Positions 26,132 to 35,441 of a stretch of DNA of 64,000 nt are shown here, in pieces. Source of the DNA: Paenibacillus sp. FSL R7-0273 (GTDB lineage: Bacteria > Bacillota > Bacilli > Paenibacillales > Paenibacillaceae); the NCBI RefSeq assembly GCF_000758625.1, contig NZ_CP009283.1, positions 323,501-387,500 on the forward strand, given 5' to 3'. The number at the start of each line of letters is the position of its first letter. Position 1 is the first letter of the stretch. The translations under genes and the position numbers were made by a program. The notes under the pieces are model-generated. The model was not told where the DNA came from, searched no databases, and worked only from the letters and a program-made list of their open reading frames with translations.

Positions 26132-26713
26132 GTGACAATCAGTCTTTCCAAAGGACAGCGGATTGATCTGACCAAGACGAATCCGGGTCTGACGAAGGTG
26201 GTAGTAGGGCTGGGCTGGGATACGAACAGATACAGCGGAGGCAAGGATTTTGACCTGGATGCCTCTGCGTTTCTGCTTCATGAAGACGGTAAGGCCAAAG
26301 GCGAGGATGATTTTGTATTCTACAATAATCCGAGCGGCGGTGCGGGCTCCGTAACGCATACCGGCGATAACCGGACAGGTGCAGGCGACGGTGATGATGA
26401 GCAGATCCTGGTTGATTTCAGCAAGGTTCCCGCCAACATTCAGCGCGTCGGCATTACAGTAACCGTCTATGATGCTGAGAGCCGCGCCCAGAATTTCGGG
26501 CAGGTCTCCAATGCATTTGTACGGGTGGTCGATGCTGTAAGTGAACGGGAAATTCTGCGGTTTGATCTCGGCGAGGATTTCTCGACAGAGACAGCTGTGG
26601 TATTCTGTGAATTTTACCGCCATGGTGCGGATTGGAAGTTCCAGGCGGTGGGCAGCGGCTTCACCGGCGGACTCAGTGCACTGTGCCGGAATTACGGGCT
26701 GGATGCGCAATAA
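26132..26713 (+). CDS. terD: TerD-family protein (copy 3)
   Basis: Third TerD paralogue (193 residues), 22 bases after copy 2, GTG start after AAAGAGGG. Motifs are [33 protein letters not shown] and GDNRTGAGDGDDEQILVDF. All calcium-binding acidic residues are kept. Same role and operon as copies 1 and 2. Confidence 0.95.
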   Translation: MTISLSKGQRIDLTKTNPGLTKVVVGLGWDTNRYSGGKDFDLDASAFLLHEDGKAKGEDDFVFYNNPSGGAGSVTHTGDNRTGAGDGDDEQILVDFSKVPANIQRVGITVTVYDAESRAQNFGQVSNAFVRVVDAVSEREILRFDLGEDFSTETAVVFCEFYRHGADWKFQAVGSGFTGGLSALCRNYGLDAQ

Positions 26714-26836
26714 CGGCTGTATTCGTTTCAAAGGCGGGATCCCTAGTGATCCTGCCCTTTTTAAATAATATAGAGTTTATAAATTTATCGGTTGCTTAAT
26801 AACTTTCAGCTATTCGTTCAAAGGTGGCTTAGGCAT

Positions 26837-28084
26837 ATGAGCATAGAAGCAGTGAAGGGTCAGAAGGTAGATCTGACGCGCGGGAATCCGGGAATCCAAT
26901 CGCTTGTTGTTGAAATCGGCTGGCACGCTCCGGCTGATATGGAAATTGATGCTTCGGCGTTTCTGCTGGGAGCACAGGCTAAGGTCAGCGGTGACGATGA
27001 TCTGATCTTTTATAACAATCCGGTTACACCGTTCATCCGCTACAAGGATGTGCCGGCCGGCGGATCAGGCGGCCTGAAGCACTTCGAAATTGAACTGGGC
27101 AAGGTCCCCTCTGACACGATGAGGATCGCATTTGCCGTTACACTGTATAACGGGGAGAGCCGAAGGCAGACCTTTGGCCAGATGAGCAATGCTCATTGCC
27201 GGATTCTGAACCGGGCAACCGGCGAGGAACTAATGCGATGTAATCTTGGAAATCATTTCTCTGTGGAAACGGCCGTTGTAGTAGGAGAATTATATAGATA
27301 TAACTCGGACTGGAAGTTTAGCGCGATTGTAGCCGGCTTTGAAGGCGGACTTAAGGCATTATGCGGAAATTACGGCATTGAGGTGGAGGATGAGCCAGCT
27401 GCTCCCAAAGCGGACAATCCGCCTCCGCGCCCGGCTCCAGCACCTGCCCCGCCCCCTGCTCCGGTACCATCGCCGCCGCCTCAGCTTAATCTCAAAAAGA
27501 TTGAACTGAAGAAGAAGGGCGATTCGATTAATCTGAAGAAATCGGCCTCCGGCCTGGGGGAAGTGCTGATTAATCTGAATTGGAATCAGAGGCAAAGCGG
27601 AGGACTGTTCAGCCGTAAAGGCGGAGTAGATCTTGATCTCGCCTGCCTGTATGAATTAAAAGATGGCAGAAAAGGTGTTGTTCAGGCGCTTGGCAAGGCG
27701 TTTGGCAGCCTTCAGCAGCCTCCCTTTATTATGCTTGATGGCGACGACCGGACAGGCTCGGTGAAGTCGGGCGAGAATCTGCGGATTAACGGCAGCAGGG
27801 TGGCCGAAATCAAAAGGGTTCTGATCTTTTCTTTTATCTATCAGGGAGTTACCCATTGGTCTGAAGCGGACGGTGTTGTTACGATCCATCAGGGCGACGG
27901 GCCTGATATCATCGTGAACCTGGATGAGCATAACAACCGCAAGGGAATGTGTGCGATTGCGCTTATACAGAATGTCGGCGATGAAACGTTCAGTATCGAG
28001 CGGCTCGTGCAATATTTCAGCGGCCATCAGGAAATGGATCAGGCCTACAGCTGGGGACTGCGCTGGGTAGCTGGCAGTAAATAG
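26837..28084 (+). CDS. TerD-TerA-like two-domain protein
   Basis: 415-residue fusion. Residues 1-185 are a TerD-type domain (VKGQKVDLTRGNPGIQSL) in which the acidic calcium loop is largely missing (the segment is RYKDVPAGGSGG), so metal binding may be lost. A Pro/Ala-rich linker (about 190-215) leads to a second TerD/TerA-type domain (KGDSINLKKSASGLGEVLIN, GVDLDLACLYELKDG, LDGDDRTGSVKSGENL), which is the TerA arrangement. Start placed at the ATG at 26837 with an AAAGGTGG site; an upstream ATG at 26792 lacks one. Confidence 0.87.
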   Translation: MSIEAVKGQKVDLTRGNPGIQSLVVEIGWHAPADMEIDASAFLLGAQAKVSGDDDLIFYNNPVTPFIRYKDVPAGGSGGLKHFEIELGKVPSDTMRIAFAVTLYNGESRRQTFGQMSNAHCRILNRATGEELMRCNLGNHFSVETAVVVGELYRYNSDWKFSAIVAGFEGGLKALCGNYGIEVEDEPAAPKADNPPPRPAPAPAPPPAPVPSPPPQLNLKKIELKKKGDSINLKKSASGLGEVLINLNWNQRQSGGLFSRKGGVDLDLACLYELKDGRKGVVQALGKAFGSLQQPPFIMLDGDDRTGSVKSGENLRINGSRVAEIKRVLIFSFIYQGVTHWSEADGVVTIHQGDGPDIIVNLDEHNNRKGMCAIALIQNVGDETFSIERLVQYFSGHQEMDQAYSWGLRWVAGSK

Positions 28085-28113
28085 TGATTATATTTTGCGG
28101 AGGCGCATTATGA

Positions 28114-28857
28114 ATGGGATGGCTAAGTGAGTTTTTCAGAAGCATCAGTGACAATTATGGACACTTCTTTTCCTGGGGCGATATAGCGGCAACCTTGTCC
28201 GATCCGGTCAGCTGGGGGATTATCGGCAGTCTGGTTCTGCTGGAGGGGCTGCTCTCTGCGGATAACGCGCTGGTGCTTGCGGTTATGGTCAGGCATCTGC
28301 CGAAGGAGCAGCAGAAGAAGGCACTCTTCTACGGAATTTTGGGCGCCTATGTGTTCAGATTCCTGGCAATCGGACTCGGAACCTATCTGATTGAGTTTAC
28401 GCTTGTAAAAGTTCTGGGAGCCCTGTATCTCTTTTACATCGCATATAAAGGATTATTTAAGGGCAGCGGAGAAGAAGGACATAAGGAAAACAAAGGCGCC
28501 TCCTTCTGGAAGACGGTTCTCCTTGTTGAATTAATGGATATTGCTTTTAGTATAGACAGTGTTATTGCAGCCTTCGGTCTGAGCAGTGAAGTATGGGTGC
28601 TGTTCCTGGGCGGTATTCTCGGCGTGCTGATGATGCGCGGAGTAGCGCAGGTATTCCTCAAGCTAATTGCGAGATTCCCCGAGCTGGAGCAGGCAGCATT
28701 CCTGCTGATTGCTATAATTGCCGGCAAGATGCTTGCCGGAGCCTTCGGATATGAGCTGCCGCATGTGGTGTTCTTCACCGTTCTGATTGCGGTCTTCGTC
28801 GGGACCATGCTGTACAGCTCCGCGAAGAAAAAGAAGGAGATAGACAGACAGGCTTAA
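28114..28857 (+). CDS. terC: TerC-family integral membrane protein
   Basis: Multi-spanning membrane protein (247 residues, about seven segments) of the TerC/YceF type. The family's charged motifs inside membrane helices are present: EGLLSADNALVLAVMV and ELMDIAFSIDSVIAAFG. Related TerC proteins are implicated in manganese export and in metal loading of exported enzymes; in Ter systems TerC anchors TerB/TerD at the membrane. Start at 28114 after GCGGAGG. Confidence 0.93.
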   Translation: MGWLSEFFRSISDNYGHFFSWGDIAATLSDPVSWGIIGSLVLLEGLLSADNALVLAVMVRHLPKEQQKKALFYGILGAYVFRFLAIGLGTYLIEFTLVKVLGALYLFYIAYKGLFKGSGEEGHKENKGASFWKTVLLVELMDIAFSIDSVIAAFGLSSEVWVLFLGGILGVLMMRGVAQVFLKLIARFPELEQAAFLLIAIIAGKMLAGAFGYELPHVVFFTVLIAVFVGTMLYSSAKKKKEIDRQA

Positions 28858-29073
28858 CAGTAAAAGCTTTAAGGTGGGGGGCCTTCACAAAGAGTCGTGG
28901 TGCCGGCCCCGTTGTCCGGGTAATCGTATATGTAGTAGCATGGCCTTTGCTTGTATTTGAGTAAGCCGGCAGCCGTCCCCGACAGGACGGCTTAAGCGGT
29001 TCTGCAGCTCTCTATAAGGAGAGGCCGTTCTATTTTTTTGCATGTTTTGCACAACTATTAGGGGGAGCGGCCT
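28858..29073 (+). terminator. Structured gap with terminator between terC and the biosynthetic module
   Basis: 216-base gap holding several hairpins: GGGGCC/GGCCCC arms, a perfect GCCGTCC/GGACGGC stem (28972-28978 and 28985-28991), and CTCTC/GAGAG (29008-29012 and 29019-29023) followed by a run of seven T residues (29033-29039). The last is a likely terminator 35 bases before the next start. No known RNA class recognised. Confidence 0.5.
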
Positions 29074-30270
29074 TTGAAATACTTCGATTACCTGACTAAG
29101 GAACAAGAAGCGTTATTATTCTATTCTCCGCCTGTTACATTTAATCAATATACCCCTAAAGAGCTGCTGGCCTATGCCGTCGGCGCAGCACTGTATATGC
29201 CGGCAACCCGTACGAGTGTGGCGGAAGATATCCTGAAGCTGAGGGCAGAGGGACTCGTGACTGTAATTATCGATCTGGAGGATGCTATCGGTGACGGTGA
29301 AGTCTGCTTCGCCGAGGAGTCAGTAATCCGGCATCTGTCCTTTTTGTCTGCCTATGCGGATAACGAGCCTGACCCTGTGAACAGTCTTCCGCTGATTTTT
29401 ATCCGTGTGCGGAATCCGGAGCAGCTGCAGCAGCTGATTTTCCGGCTGGGACCGCTGATTACTATGCTTACCGGCTTTGTCTTTCCTAAATTTACGGCTG
29501 AGAACGGAGCCGATTTCTTTGAAGCCGTTGCTGACTATAACAGCTCGCGCGGTTATGATGCCCCTGTGCTGTACGGCATGCCGATTCTGGAGAGTGCTCC
29601 GATTATTTACCGGGAGAGCCGGCTGGACAGCCTGCTGGCCATCCGTGACCTGCTGGGCGACTACCGTGATTATGTACTGAATGTCAGAATCGGGGCGACT
29701 GACTTCTCGAGCCTGTTCGGGCTGCGCCGCAGCCCGGATATCAGTATCTATGAGCTTGCTCCCGTCCGTGACTGCATCTCGGATATGATCAATGTATTTG
29801 GCCGGGTAGAGGACGGCTATGTCATATCTGGACCGGTATGGGAATATTTCGGCAACAGGGCACGCCGCAGCCTCCGTCCGCAGCTCAGCTCTTTCGATGA
29901 ATCCTTCGGCAGACAGCCCCGGGAAGTGAGCCTCTACTCCGGCGCAGCCGGCGGCCTGATCCGCGAGGTAAAGCTGGACAAGGAGAACGGGATTGTAGGC
30001 AAGACGATTATTCATCCTTCCCAGCTCAGACCGGTGCAGGCTATATATTCGGTTATGCACGAGGAGTATGTCGATGCCCTGGGCATTATCGGGAGTAATG
30101 ACGGCAGCCGCGGCGTGTTTAAAAGTGAATATTTTAACAAGATGAATGAAATCAAGCCGCATTTGAACTGGGCGAAGCGTATTGTACAACGATCTCAAGT
30201 ATACGGGGTGTTACATGAAGAACAGCATTTTGCCTGCCTGCTACCCGAAAATGAATATTCACACGTTTAA
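29074..30270 (+). CDS. HpcH/HpaI aldolase/citrate lyase-like protein of the Ter module
   Basis: TIM-barrel protein of the citrate lyase beta/HpcH-HpaI type (398 residues). Evidence is LYMPATRTSVAEDILKLRAE, VIIDLEDAIGDGEV (metal-binding acidic cluster), VLYGMPILESAPI and KTIIHPSQLRPVQAIY. In the Ter-linked operons described by Anantharaman, Iyer and Aravind, such an enzyme joins a PRTase, HAD, ATP-grasp and StiP/PELOTA protein in a proposed nucleoside-like metabolite pathway; all five occur here in a row. TTG start after GGGGGAG. Confidence 0.88.
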   Translation: MKYFDYLTKEQEALLFYSPPVTFNQYTPKELLAYAVGAALYMPATRTSVAEDILKLRAEGLVTVIIDLEDAIGDGEVCFAEESVIRHLSFLSAYADNEPDPVNSLPLIFIRVRNPEQLQQLIFRLGPLITMLTGFVFPKFTAENGADFFEAVADYNSSRGYDAPVLYGMPILESAPIIYRESRLDSLLAIRDLLGDYRDYVLNVRIGATDFSSLFGLRRSPDISIYELAPVRDCISDMINVFGRVEDGYVISGPVWEYFGNRARRSLRPQLSSFDESFGRQPREVSLYSGAAGGLIREVKLDKENGIVGKTIIHPSQLRPVQAIYSVMHEEYVDALGIIGSNDGSRGVFKSEYFNKMNEIKPHLNWAKRIVQRSQVYGVLHEEQHFACLLPENEYSHV

Positions 30271-31645
30271 TATTGTCGACAATCTGCAGGTTACGGTAAC
30301 CGAGACCTCCAACCCCTTTCAGATGCCGGCCGAATCCTTATTTTTGATGGCGGCCCGGATTAATAAGAAGCGCTCCTTCCTCTTTGTCAGCAAGGTGCTC
30401 GGCAAGCATATTCCCGTTAACCCCTATACTCCGCTGCTTAGCGGGGCTGCACTTGGCCTGCTCCTGTACCGTGAAATGAGCGCGGAGACCGCCGCAATGG
30501 ACAAGCTGCTGGATCAGGCGGTGCATGGCCTGCTTCATCCGCAGTATGCCGAGGAGGCTTACCGCGAGCTGCTGGCGGCGCAGCTTACGCTTCCGCGCCC
30601 CGTTGTTTTTATCGGCTTTGCCGAAACCGCTACCGCACTGGGTCATAGTATGTACAACCTTTTTGCCGGCGGCGCGTCTTATATTCATACTACCCGTGAG
30701 GATATTCCGGAGCTTACCTCCGTCATCAGCTTTGAAGAAGAGCATTCCCATGCGGTAGACCATCTCTGCTATGCGCTGCATCCGGGCATGCTGTCCGGCG
30801 AAGAGCCGGTTATTCTGGTCGATGACGAGATTACAACCGGGAACACAGCTATTAATATTATCCGGGATATTCAGGCCAAATTCCCGCGCCGGGAATATGT
30901 GGTGGCTTCCCTGCTGGACTGGAGAAGCGCGGCCAATATCCAGGCATACCGTGATCTGGAGCAGGAGCTTGGAATCCGGATAAGCGCAATATCGCTGCTG
31001 CAGGGGACGATTCAGGTTGAAGGAACACCGCTGCTGGAGACGGAAGCCGGCAAAGGCGGTGCAGACCTGGACACCGGGGTACCTGTGGTGACCACTTATA
31101 TAGAGGATACGCTGGAGAGGCTGAAAGTCAGCTCCGCCGATTCCTGCGGAGAGATCAATGCATCTCCATATCTGAAGCTGAGCGGGCGTTTTGGCCTTGA
31201 ATCGGCCGACAACAGGCTGATCGACCAGGAGGTTCATCGGGTAGCGGCGCGGCTTATGGCACTGCGAGAAGGGCGGCACGCTCTGGTTATGGGTACCGGT
31301 GAATTCATGTACCTGCCCATGAGAATTGCTGCAGAGCTGGGAGAAGACGTATCCTACCAGTCCTCCACCCGCAGCCCGATTCATCCGCAGCACAGGCCGG
31401 ATTACGGGGTGCGCAGTGCGGCCGGCTATCCGTCAGCCGGTGATCCGTCGATCATTAACTATATTTACAATGTTGAGTACGGCCAATACGATGATATTTT
31501 TGTGCTGCTTGAGCGCGATGTACCGGCTCAGCGGATTAAGCCGATGACGGATATCCTGAAAGGGCTGGCCGGTAATAAGGTACATCTTATTGTACTGGCT
31601 GCCCGGCAGGAAGCGGAGGAGGCTGCAGATGAAGGGGACAGATAA
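30215..31645 (+). CDS. Phosphoribosyltransferase-domain protein of the Ter module
   Basis: About 476 residues. The PRPP-binding loop VILVDDEITTGNTAIN (about residue 200) identifies a type I phosphoribosyltransferase fold. The C-terminal third (GRHALVMGTGEFMYLPMRIA and SSTRSPIHP) is the extra domain found with these Ter-associated PRTases. Start chosen at the ATG at 30215 with a GGGG(T)G site; it overlaps the end of the aldolase gene by 56 bases, so translation is coupled. Substrate unknown. Confidence 0.83.
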   Translation: MKNSILPACYPKMNIHTFNIVDNLQVTVTETSNPFQMPAESLFLMAARINKKRSFLFVSKVLGKHIPVNPYTPLLSGAALGLLLYREMSAETAAMDKLLDQAVHGLLHPQYAEEAYRELLAAQLTLPRPVVFIGFAETATALGHSMYNLFAGGASYIHTTREDIPELTSVISFEEEHSHAVDHLCYALHPGMLSGEEPVILVDDEITTGNTAINIIRDIQAKFPRREYVVASLLDWRSAANIQAYRDLEQELGIRISAISLLQGTIQVEGTPLLETEAGKGGADLDTGVPVVTTYIEDTLERLKVSSADSCGEINASPYLKLSGRFGLESADNRLIDQEVHRVAARLMALREGRHALVMGTGEFMYLPMRIAAELGEDVSYQSSTRSPIHPQHRPDYGVRSAAGYPSAGDPSIINYIYNVEYGQYDDIFVLLERDVPAQRIKPMTDILKGLAGNKVHLIVLAARQEAEEAADEGDR

Positions 31646-32789
31646 GCGGAATACGGTGCTGGGTCCGGAAATAGCCCCGCCTGTTCGCCTGGGAAGCTAT
31701 CCCCCGTCTGATGTTACCTTTCTGCTGAAGGATCTCAGCAGCGAGGCGCTTGAGCTGGGAACAGCGGAGCGGGAGAAGGCGATTCAGTCGGGAGTGAGCT
31801 ACTCGGAGATGCTTCCGGTGGAATATCAGCCCACCGAGCAGTACATCGGGCTGTTCCGCGAGACATTAAGGGAGTCTGCAGCTAAGGTGGCGCTGGCTGT
31901 AGCCGTTGTCTCGGAGCGGATTGTCGCCCGGCGGGGAACGGAGGGGACGGTGCTCGTCTCCCTGGCCCGGGCCGGTACCCCGATCGGCGTGCTGATCAGG
32001 CGCTATATTGCTGAGATGTACGGGGCAGAGCTGCCGCACTACAGTGTCTCCATCATCCGCGGCAAAGGCCTTGATATGAATGCTGTCCGCTACATTCTGC
32101 AGCAGCATGGCATAGGGGCCAAACTGCAATTTGTGGACGGATGGACTGGCAAAGGGGCAATTACGCGGGTATTGCAGGAGTCGTGCAAGGAGTTCTACAG
32201 CAGGTACGGGATACAGCTCAGTGATGAGCTCGCCGTATTAGCTGATCCCGGCTACTGCTCGGGGACCTTCGGGACAAGAGAGGATTATCTGATTCCGAGC
32301 GCCTGCCTGAATTCTACGGTGTCCGGCCTGCTGAGCCGGACGGTGCAGCGGAACGATCTGACCGGCCCGGAGGATTTCCATGGCGCGAAGTTCTATAAGG
32401 AATGGCTTGAGCATGACTACTCCAATGTGTTTATTGACGCTATTACTCCCTATTTCGCGTCTGTAAGAGAAGCAGCCGTTGCTGCTGCCGGAGAAATGGG
32501 GGCTTCGCCTCCTGAGATTTCCTGGCGGGGAATGCAGGATATTATAACCCTGCAGGGGCATTTCGGAATAGATAACATCAATCTGATCAAGCCGGGTGTA
32601 GGTGAGACCACCCGGGTGCTGCTGCGCAGAGTACCCTGGAAAATTATTGTCGATACTAAAGACAATCCTAATCTGCGCCATATTCTCCTGCTGGCCGAAG
32701 AACGCGGCGTTCCGGTGGAGGAGTATCCGGGGCTGGCCTATTCCTGCTGCGGGATCATTAAACCGCTGAAGGGAGGGGAGTCTGAATGA
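31629..32789 (+). CDS. StiP/PELOTA-type protein of the Ter module
   Basis: About 386 residues. The N-terminal two-thirds match the cysteine protease StiP N-terminal/PRTase-like family (SYPPSDVTFLLKDLS, LVSLARAGTPIGVLIRRY, FVDGWTGKGAITRVLQE). The C-terminal 90 residues resemble a PELOTA RNA-binding domain (VDTKDNPNLRHILLLAEERG). Start at the ATG at 31629, with GCGGAGGAGG, overlaps the PRTase gene by 17 bases; an upstream in-frame ATG lacks a site. Its end overlaps the HAD gene (ATGA). Biochemical role unproven. Confidence 0.82.
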   Translation: MKGTDKRNTVLGPEIAPPVRLGSYPPSDVTFLLKDLSSEALELGTAEREKAIQSGVSYSEMLPVEYQPTEQYIGLFRETLRESAAKVALAVAVVSERIVARRGTEGTVLVSLARAGTPIGVLIRRYIAEMYGAELPHYSVSIIRGKGLDMNAVRYILQQHGIGAKLQFVDGWTGKGAITRVLQESCKEFYSRYGIQLSDELAVLADPGYCSGTFGTREDYLIPSACLNSTVSGLLSRTVQRNDLTGPEDFHGAKFYKEWLEHDYSNVFIDAITPYFASVREAAVAAAGEMGASPPEISWRGMQDIITLQGHFGIDNINLIKPGVGETTRVLLRRVPWKIIVDTKDNPNLRHILLLAEERGVPVEEYPGLAYSCCGIIKPLKGGESE

Positions 32790-33619
32790 TTTATGCCAGT
32801 GATTTGGACCGGACGCTGATCTATTCCCTTGGTGCATTAAGTGTTCCGGAGGATACTCCCGGACTTGTGCCTGCGGAGATTATTGATGGAGTTACAAGAT
32901 CCTATATATCGGGGCGGGCGCTTCAGCTGCTGCAGGAGCTTACGGCGGATATTATTTTTATGCCGGTGACTACCCGCACTATTGCAGAATACAAGCGGAT
33001 TAACCTGTTCCAGGAGACCCTGATCCCGGATTACGCTGTTACCAGCAACGGCGGCAATATCCTTGTAAATGGGGTAGTCGATCAGGAATGGCGCAGCCAT
33101 ATCGGCAGTCTGGTGCTGCAGCGTTCAGCTGAGGCGGAAGAGGTCAGGCAGATTGTCCGGTCCGTTGTCCGCGAAGAATGGATTATCAGTGAGCGTTACT
33201 GTGATGAGCTGTTTTTCACGTATATGGTGTACCGGGATCTTTTGCCGCTGGATGAGATTAATCATATGTCCGAGCGTCTGCACGGGTTAGGCTGGAGAGT
33301 GTCACTGCAGGGCCGTAAGCTGTATGTGGTCCCGGAAGCGGTCAACAAGAGCGATGCCATCATCCATGTGCGGCGTACGGTCCGCTCTGAGCCTATGGTG
33401 GCCTCCGGTGATTCGCTGCTGGACAAAAGCCTGCTGGAGAGCGCCGATTATGCTATCGCCCCCTGCCACGGAGAAATATTTGCCGAGCAGCAGGTGACTC
33501 AAGTAAAATTAAAGTATCCCTTTACGGAGTGCAGAGGCGTTTTTGCAGGGGATGAAATTATGCTGTATGTGCAGAGGATTTATCATAATCTAACGACATT
33601 GGGAGTTGGGCCGCAATGA
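32786..33619 (+). CDS. HAD-family hydrolase of the Ter module
   Basis: HAD phosphatase (277 residues). Motif I is ASDLDRTLIYS (nucleophile Asp; Arg replaces the usual Gly after the second Asp), motif II is MPVTTRTIAEYKR, and the C-terminal acid motif is VASGDSLLDKSLLESADYAI. It starts inside the stop of the StiP gene and ends in the start of the ATP-grasp gene, both as ATGA overlaps, so the module is tightly coupled. Likely removes a phosphate from the module's product. Confidence 0.87.
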   Translation: MIYASDLDRTLIYSLGALSVPEDTPGLVPAEIIDGVTRSYISGRALQLLQELTADIIFMPVTTRTIAEYKRINLFQETLIPDYAVTSNGGNILVNGVVDQEWRSHIGSLVLQRSAEAEEVRQIVRSVVREEWIISERYCDELFFTYMVYRDLLPLDEINHMSERLHGLGWRVSLQGRKLYVVPEAVNKSDAIIHVRRTVRSEPMVASGDSLLDKSLLESADYAIAPCHGEIFAEQQVTQVKLKYPFTECRGVFAGDEIMLYVQRIYHNLTTLGVGPQ

Positions 33620-34671
33620 AAAAGGTAAATATTTATTTTAACCGCTGGTTTTCCGTGGCTTATCATTATATGAATCTTATCCGCAATAACGAAGACGGCG
33701 TACCTGTGCAGATCTTTGCCACACACCCCGATATTAAGCATATGTCGCTGCAGGGTGCTGATGTCGCCGGTACGGAGCCTGCGGTTACTGGCATAGAGTA
33801 CGTGCAGTTCTGCGTTGATTTCTGCCGCCGCAATGAGATAGATCTATTTATTCCCCGTTTGCATATGATGGATATCGCCCTGCACGCGGCGCAATTTGAG
33901 GCAATCGGCACGAAGGTGCTGGTATGCCGTGACCTGGATCTGCTGGAAATGATGCTGGATAAGGGCAAGTTCTACGAGAAGGTTAAGGAAACCGGGATTA
34001 TGGAAATTCCGGAATACCATGTGGTCAGCAATGCGGAGCAGTTCAAGGCCGCGTATGAGGATCTCTCTGCCAAAGGCCTTCGCGTCTGCTTCAAACCGAC
34101 GGAGACGGAGGGCGGCCTGGGCTTCCGGATTATTAACAACAGCCGTAGTCCGCTGGAGGAGCTGTTCGGCTATGTAACCCAGCATATTTCTTTTGACGAT
34201 GCTTACCGTATTCTGGCCAGTACAGATTCCTTCCCTGATCTCATGGTGATGGAGCTGCTTGAAGGCTACGAATACAGTATTGATTGTCTGGCTGATGAGA
34301 ACGGCAGGCTGCTGGCCGCTGTCCCCCGGCGCAAGGATACCGGACGCCTGCGGGTGATGGAGCATATACCGGAGCTCGAGCATATTGCCGGCAGAGTGGC
34401 TGAGACGTTCAAGATTCCGTTCAATTATAATATTCAGATGAAGTATGGCGGTGCTGTTCCCAAGCTGCTGGAGATTAATCCCCGGATGTCGGGCGGGCTG
34501 CATGTCTCCTGCCTGTCCGGCATTAACTTCCCGTACCTGGCTGTCAAAAGCGCACTCGGCGGCAAGGTTGAGCCTGTCCAGTTCGGTGAAGATGTACTTG
34601 CAAGCCATATTGAACAGCCGATGATTATGAAAATCTTCGCTGAATCCACCATTCCTGATGCTGTGAATTAG
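33616..34671 (+). CDS. ATP-grasp ligase of the Ter module
   Basis: ATP-dependent carboxylate-amine ligase fold (351 residues). Typical elements are the lid segment FKPTETEGGLGFRII, VMELLEGYEYSIDCLADENG, and the magnesium site KLLEINPRMSGGL. Such enzymes join a carboxylate to an amine or thiol. Last member of the five-gene run; ATGA overlap with the HAD gene. Substrates unknown. Confidence 0.9.
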   Translation: MKKVNIYFNRWFSVAYHYMNLIRNNEDGVPVQIFATHPDIKHMSLQGADVAGTEPAVTGIEYVQFCVDFCRRNEIDLFIPRLHMMDIALHAAQFEAIGTKVLVCRDLDLLEMMLDKGKFYEKVKETGIMEIPEYHVVSNAEQFKAAYEDLSAKGLRVCFKPTETEGGLGFRIINNSRSPLEELFGYVTQHISFDDAYRILASTDSFPDLMVMELLEGYEYSIDCLADENGRLLAAVPRRKDTGRLRVMEHIPELEHIAGRVAETFKIPFNYNIQMKYGGAVPKLLEINPRMSGGLHVSCLSGINFPYLAVKSALGGKVEPVQFGEDVLASHIEQPMIMKIFAESTIPDAVN

Positions 34672-34704
34672 GCGAAATGCAGCAAGCCTGCAAGAGGTGA
34701 TGAA

Positions 34705-35430
34705 ATGAACACAAAATCTAAAGTGTTACTGTATGCTGCCGTCGGTTATGTGGTGGCGGTGCTGACCAGCAGCTTTCTGCCTGAGCTGATCTCCCTGCTG
34801 CTGCCGGCAGCCGGTGCAGGCGTCGCTGTACTGGGCGGCAAGCGCACGCGGGTTAATCTGCCAGCGGAGGTGCTTCCGGCCAGCCAGGCGCCAGCCCCGT
34901 CAGCCCCGGCACCCGCTGCGGAGCCGGCCCGCGTTGCTGCCGGCGGCGCTGCGCCTGCCGGAGCCGCATTTGGCGGAGCAGCCGCTCCTGCGGCTGCTCC
35001 GGGTAAACCGCCTGCGGAGCCTGCTGTTCAAGGGGAGTTTGCAGCGGTAGTCGAGTATCTTGTCATTCTGGAGGATATGATCATTTCAGAGGGGCAGAAG
35101 GATACGCTGGACAATGAAATTGTCGAGAAGTCACTGGCGCTTTTCGCCAGACTCCAGCGGGTGCTTCCGCTGCTGCAGGAGCTCGGTAACGGAGAGATTA
35201 ATCATACCGTCCGCAGATTGGTAATGAAGGATCTGAACGGTGTTATTAATCCGTTCCTGCGGCTTGGCGGCGAAGCCAAAACGAAAAACCGGAGAATGCT
35301 GCTGAACGGTCTGCGGGATGTTGATTCCAAAATATCAGACATCGCCTCGACGATCGAACACAAAGACCTGATGGAACTTCAGACCAAGGCGGAACTGATT
35401 CATCAACGGTACAGCAGTTCCGAATTATAG
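34705..35430 (+). CDS. Membrane-anchored protein preceding TelA (XpaC/YceG-position)
   Basis: I do not recognise a firm family. Residues 7-42 are hydrophobic (probably one or two membrane segments), followed by a Pro/Ala-rich linker (about 55-110) and a helical acidic C-terminal domain (VEYLVILEDMIISEGQKDTL, KTKNRRMLLNGLRDVDSKIS). It lies 11 bases before telA, the place taken by XpaC-like proteins in other Bacillales, and its C-terminal half may be a distant relative. It could anchor TelA to the membrane; that is inference. Confidence 0.7.
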   Translation: MNTKSKVLLYAAVGYVVAVLTSSFLPELISLLLPAAGAGVAVLGGKRTRVNLPAEVLPASQAPAPSAPAPAAEPARVAAGGAAPAGAAFGGAAAPAAAPGKPPAEPAVQGEFAAVVEYLVILEDMIISEGQKDTLDNEIVEKSLALFARLQRVLPLLQELGNGEINHTVRRLVMKDLNGVINPFLRLGGEAKTKNRRMLLNGLRDVDSKISDIASTIEHKDLMELQTKAELIHQRYSSSEL

Positions 35431-35441
35431 GAGGGAAACCC

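Noticed and set aside
28858..29073. yybP-ykoY manganese riboswitch (expected near terC genes)
   Set aside because: The conserved yybP-ykoY loop sequences are not present, and the region follows terC rather than preceding it.
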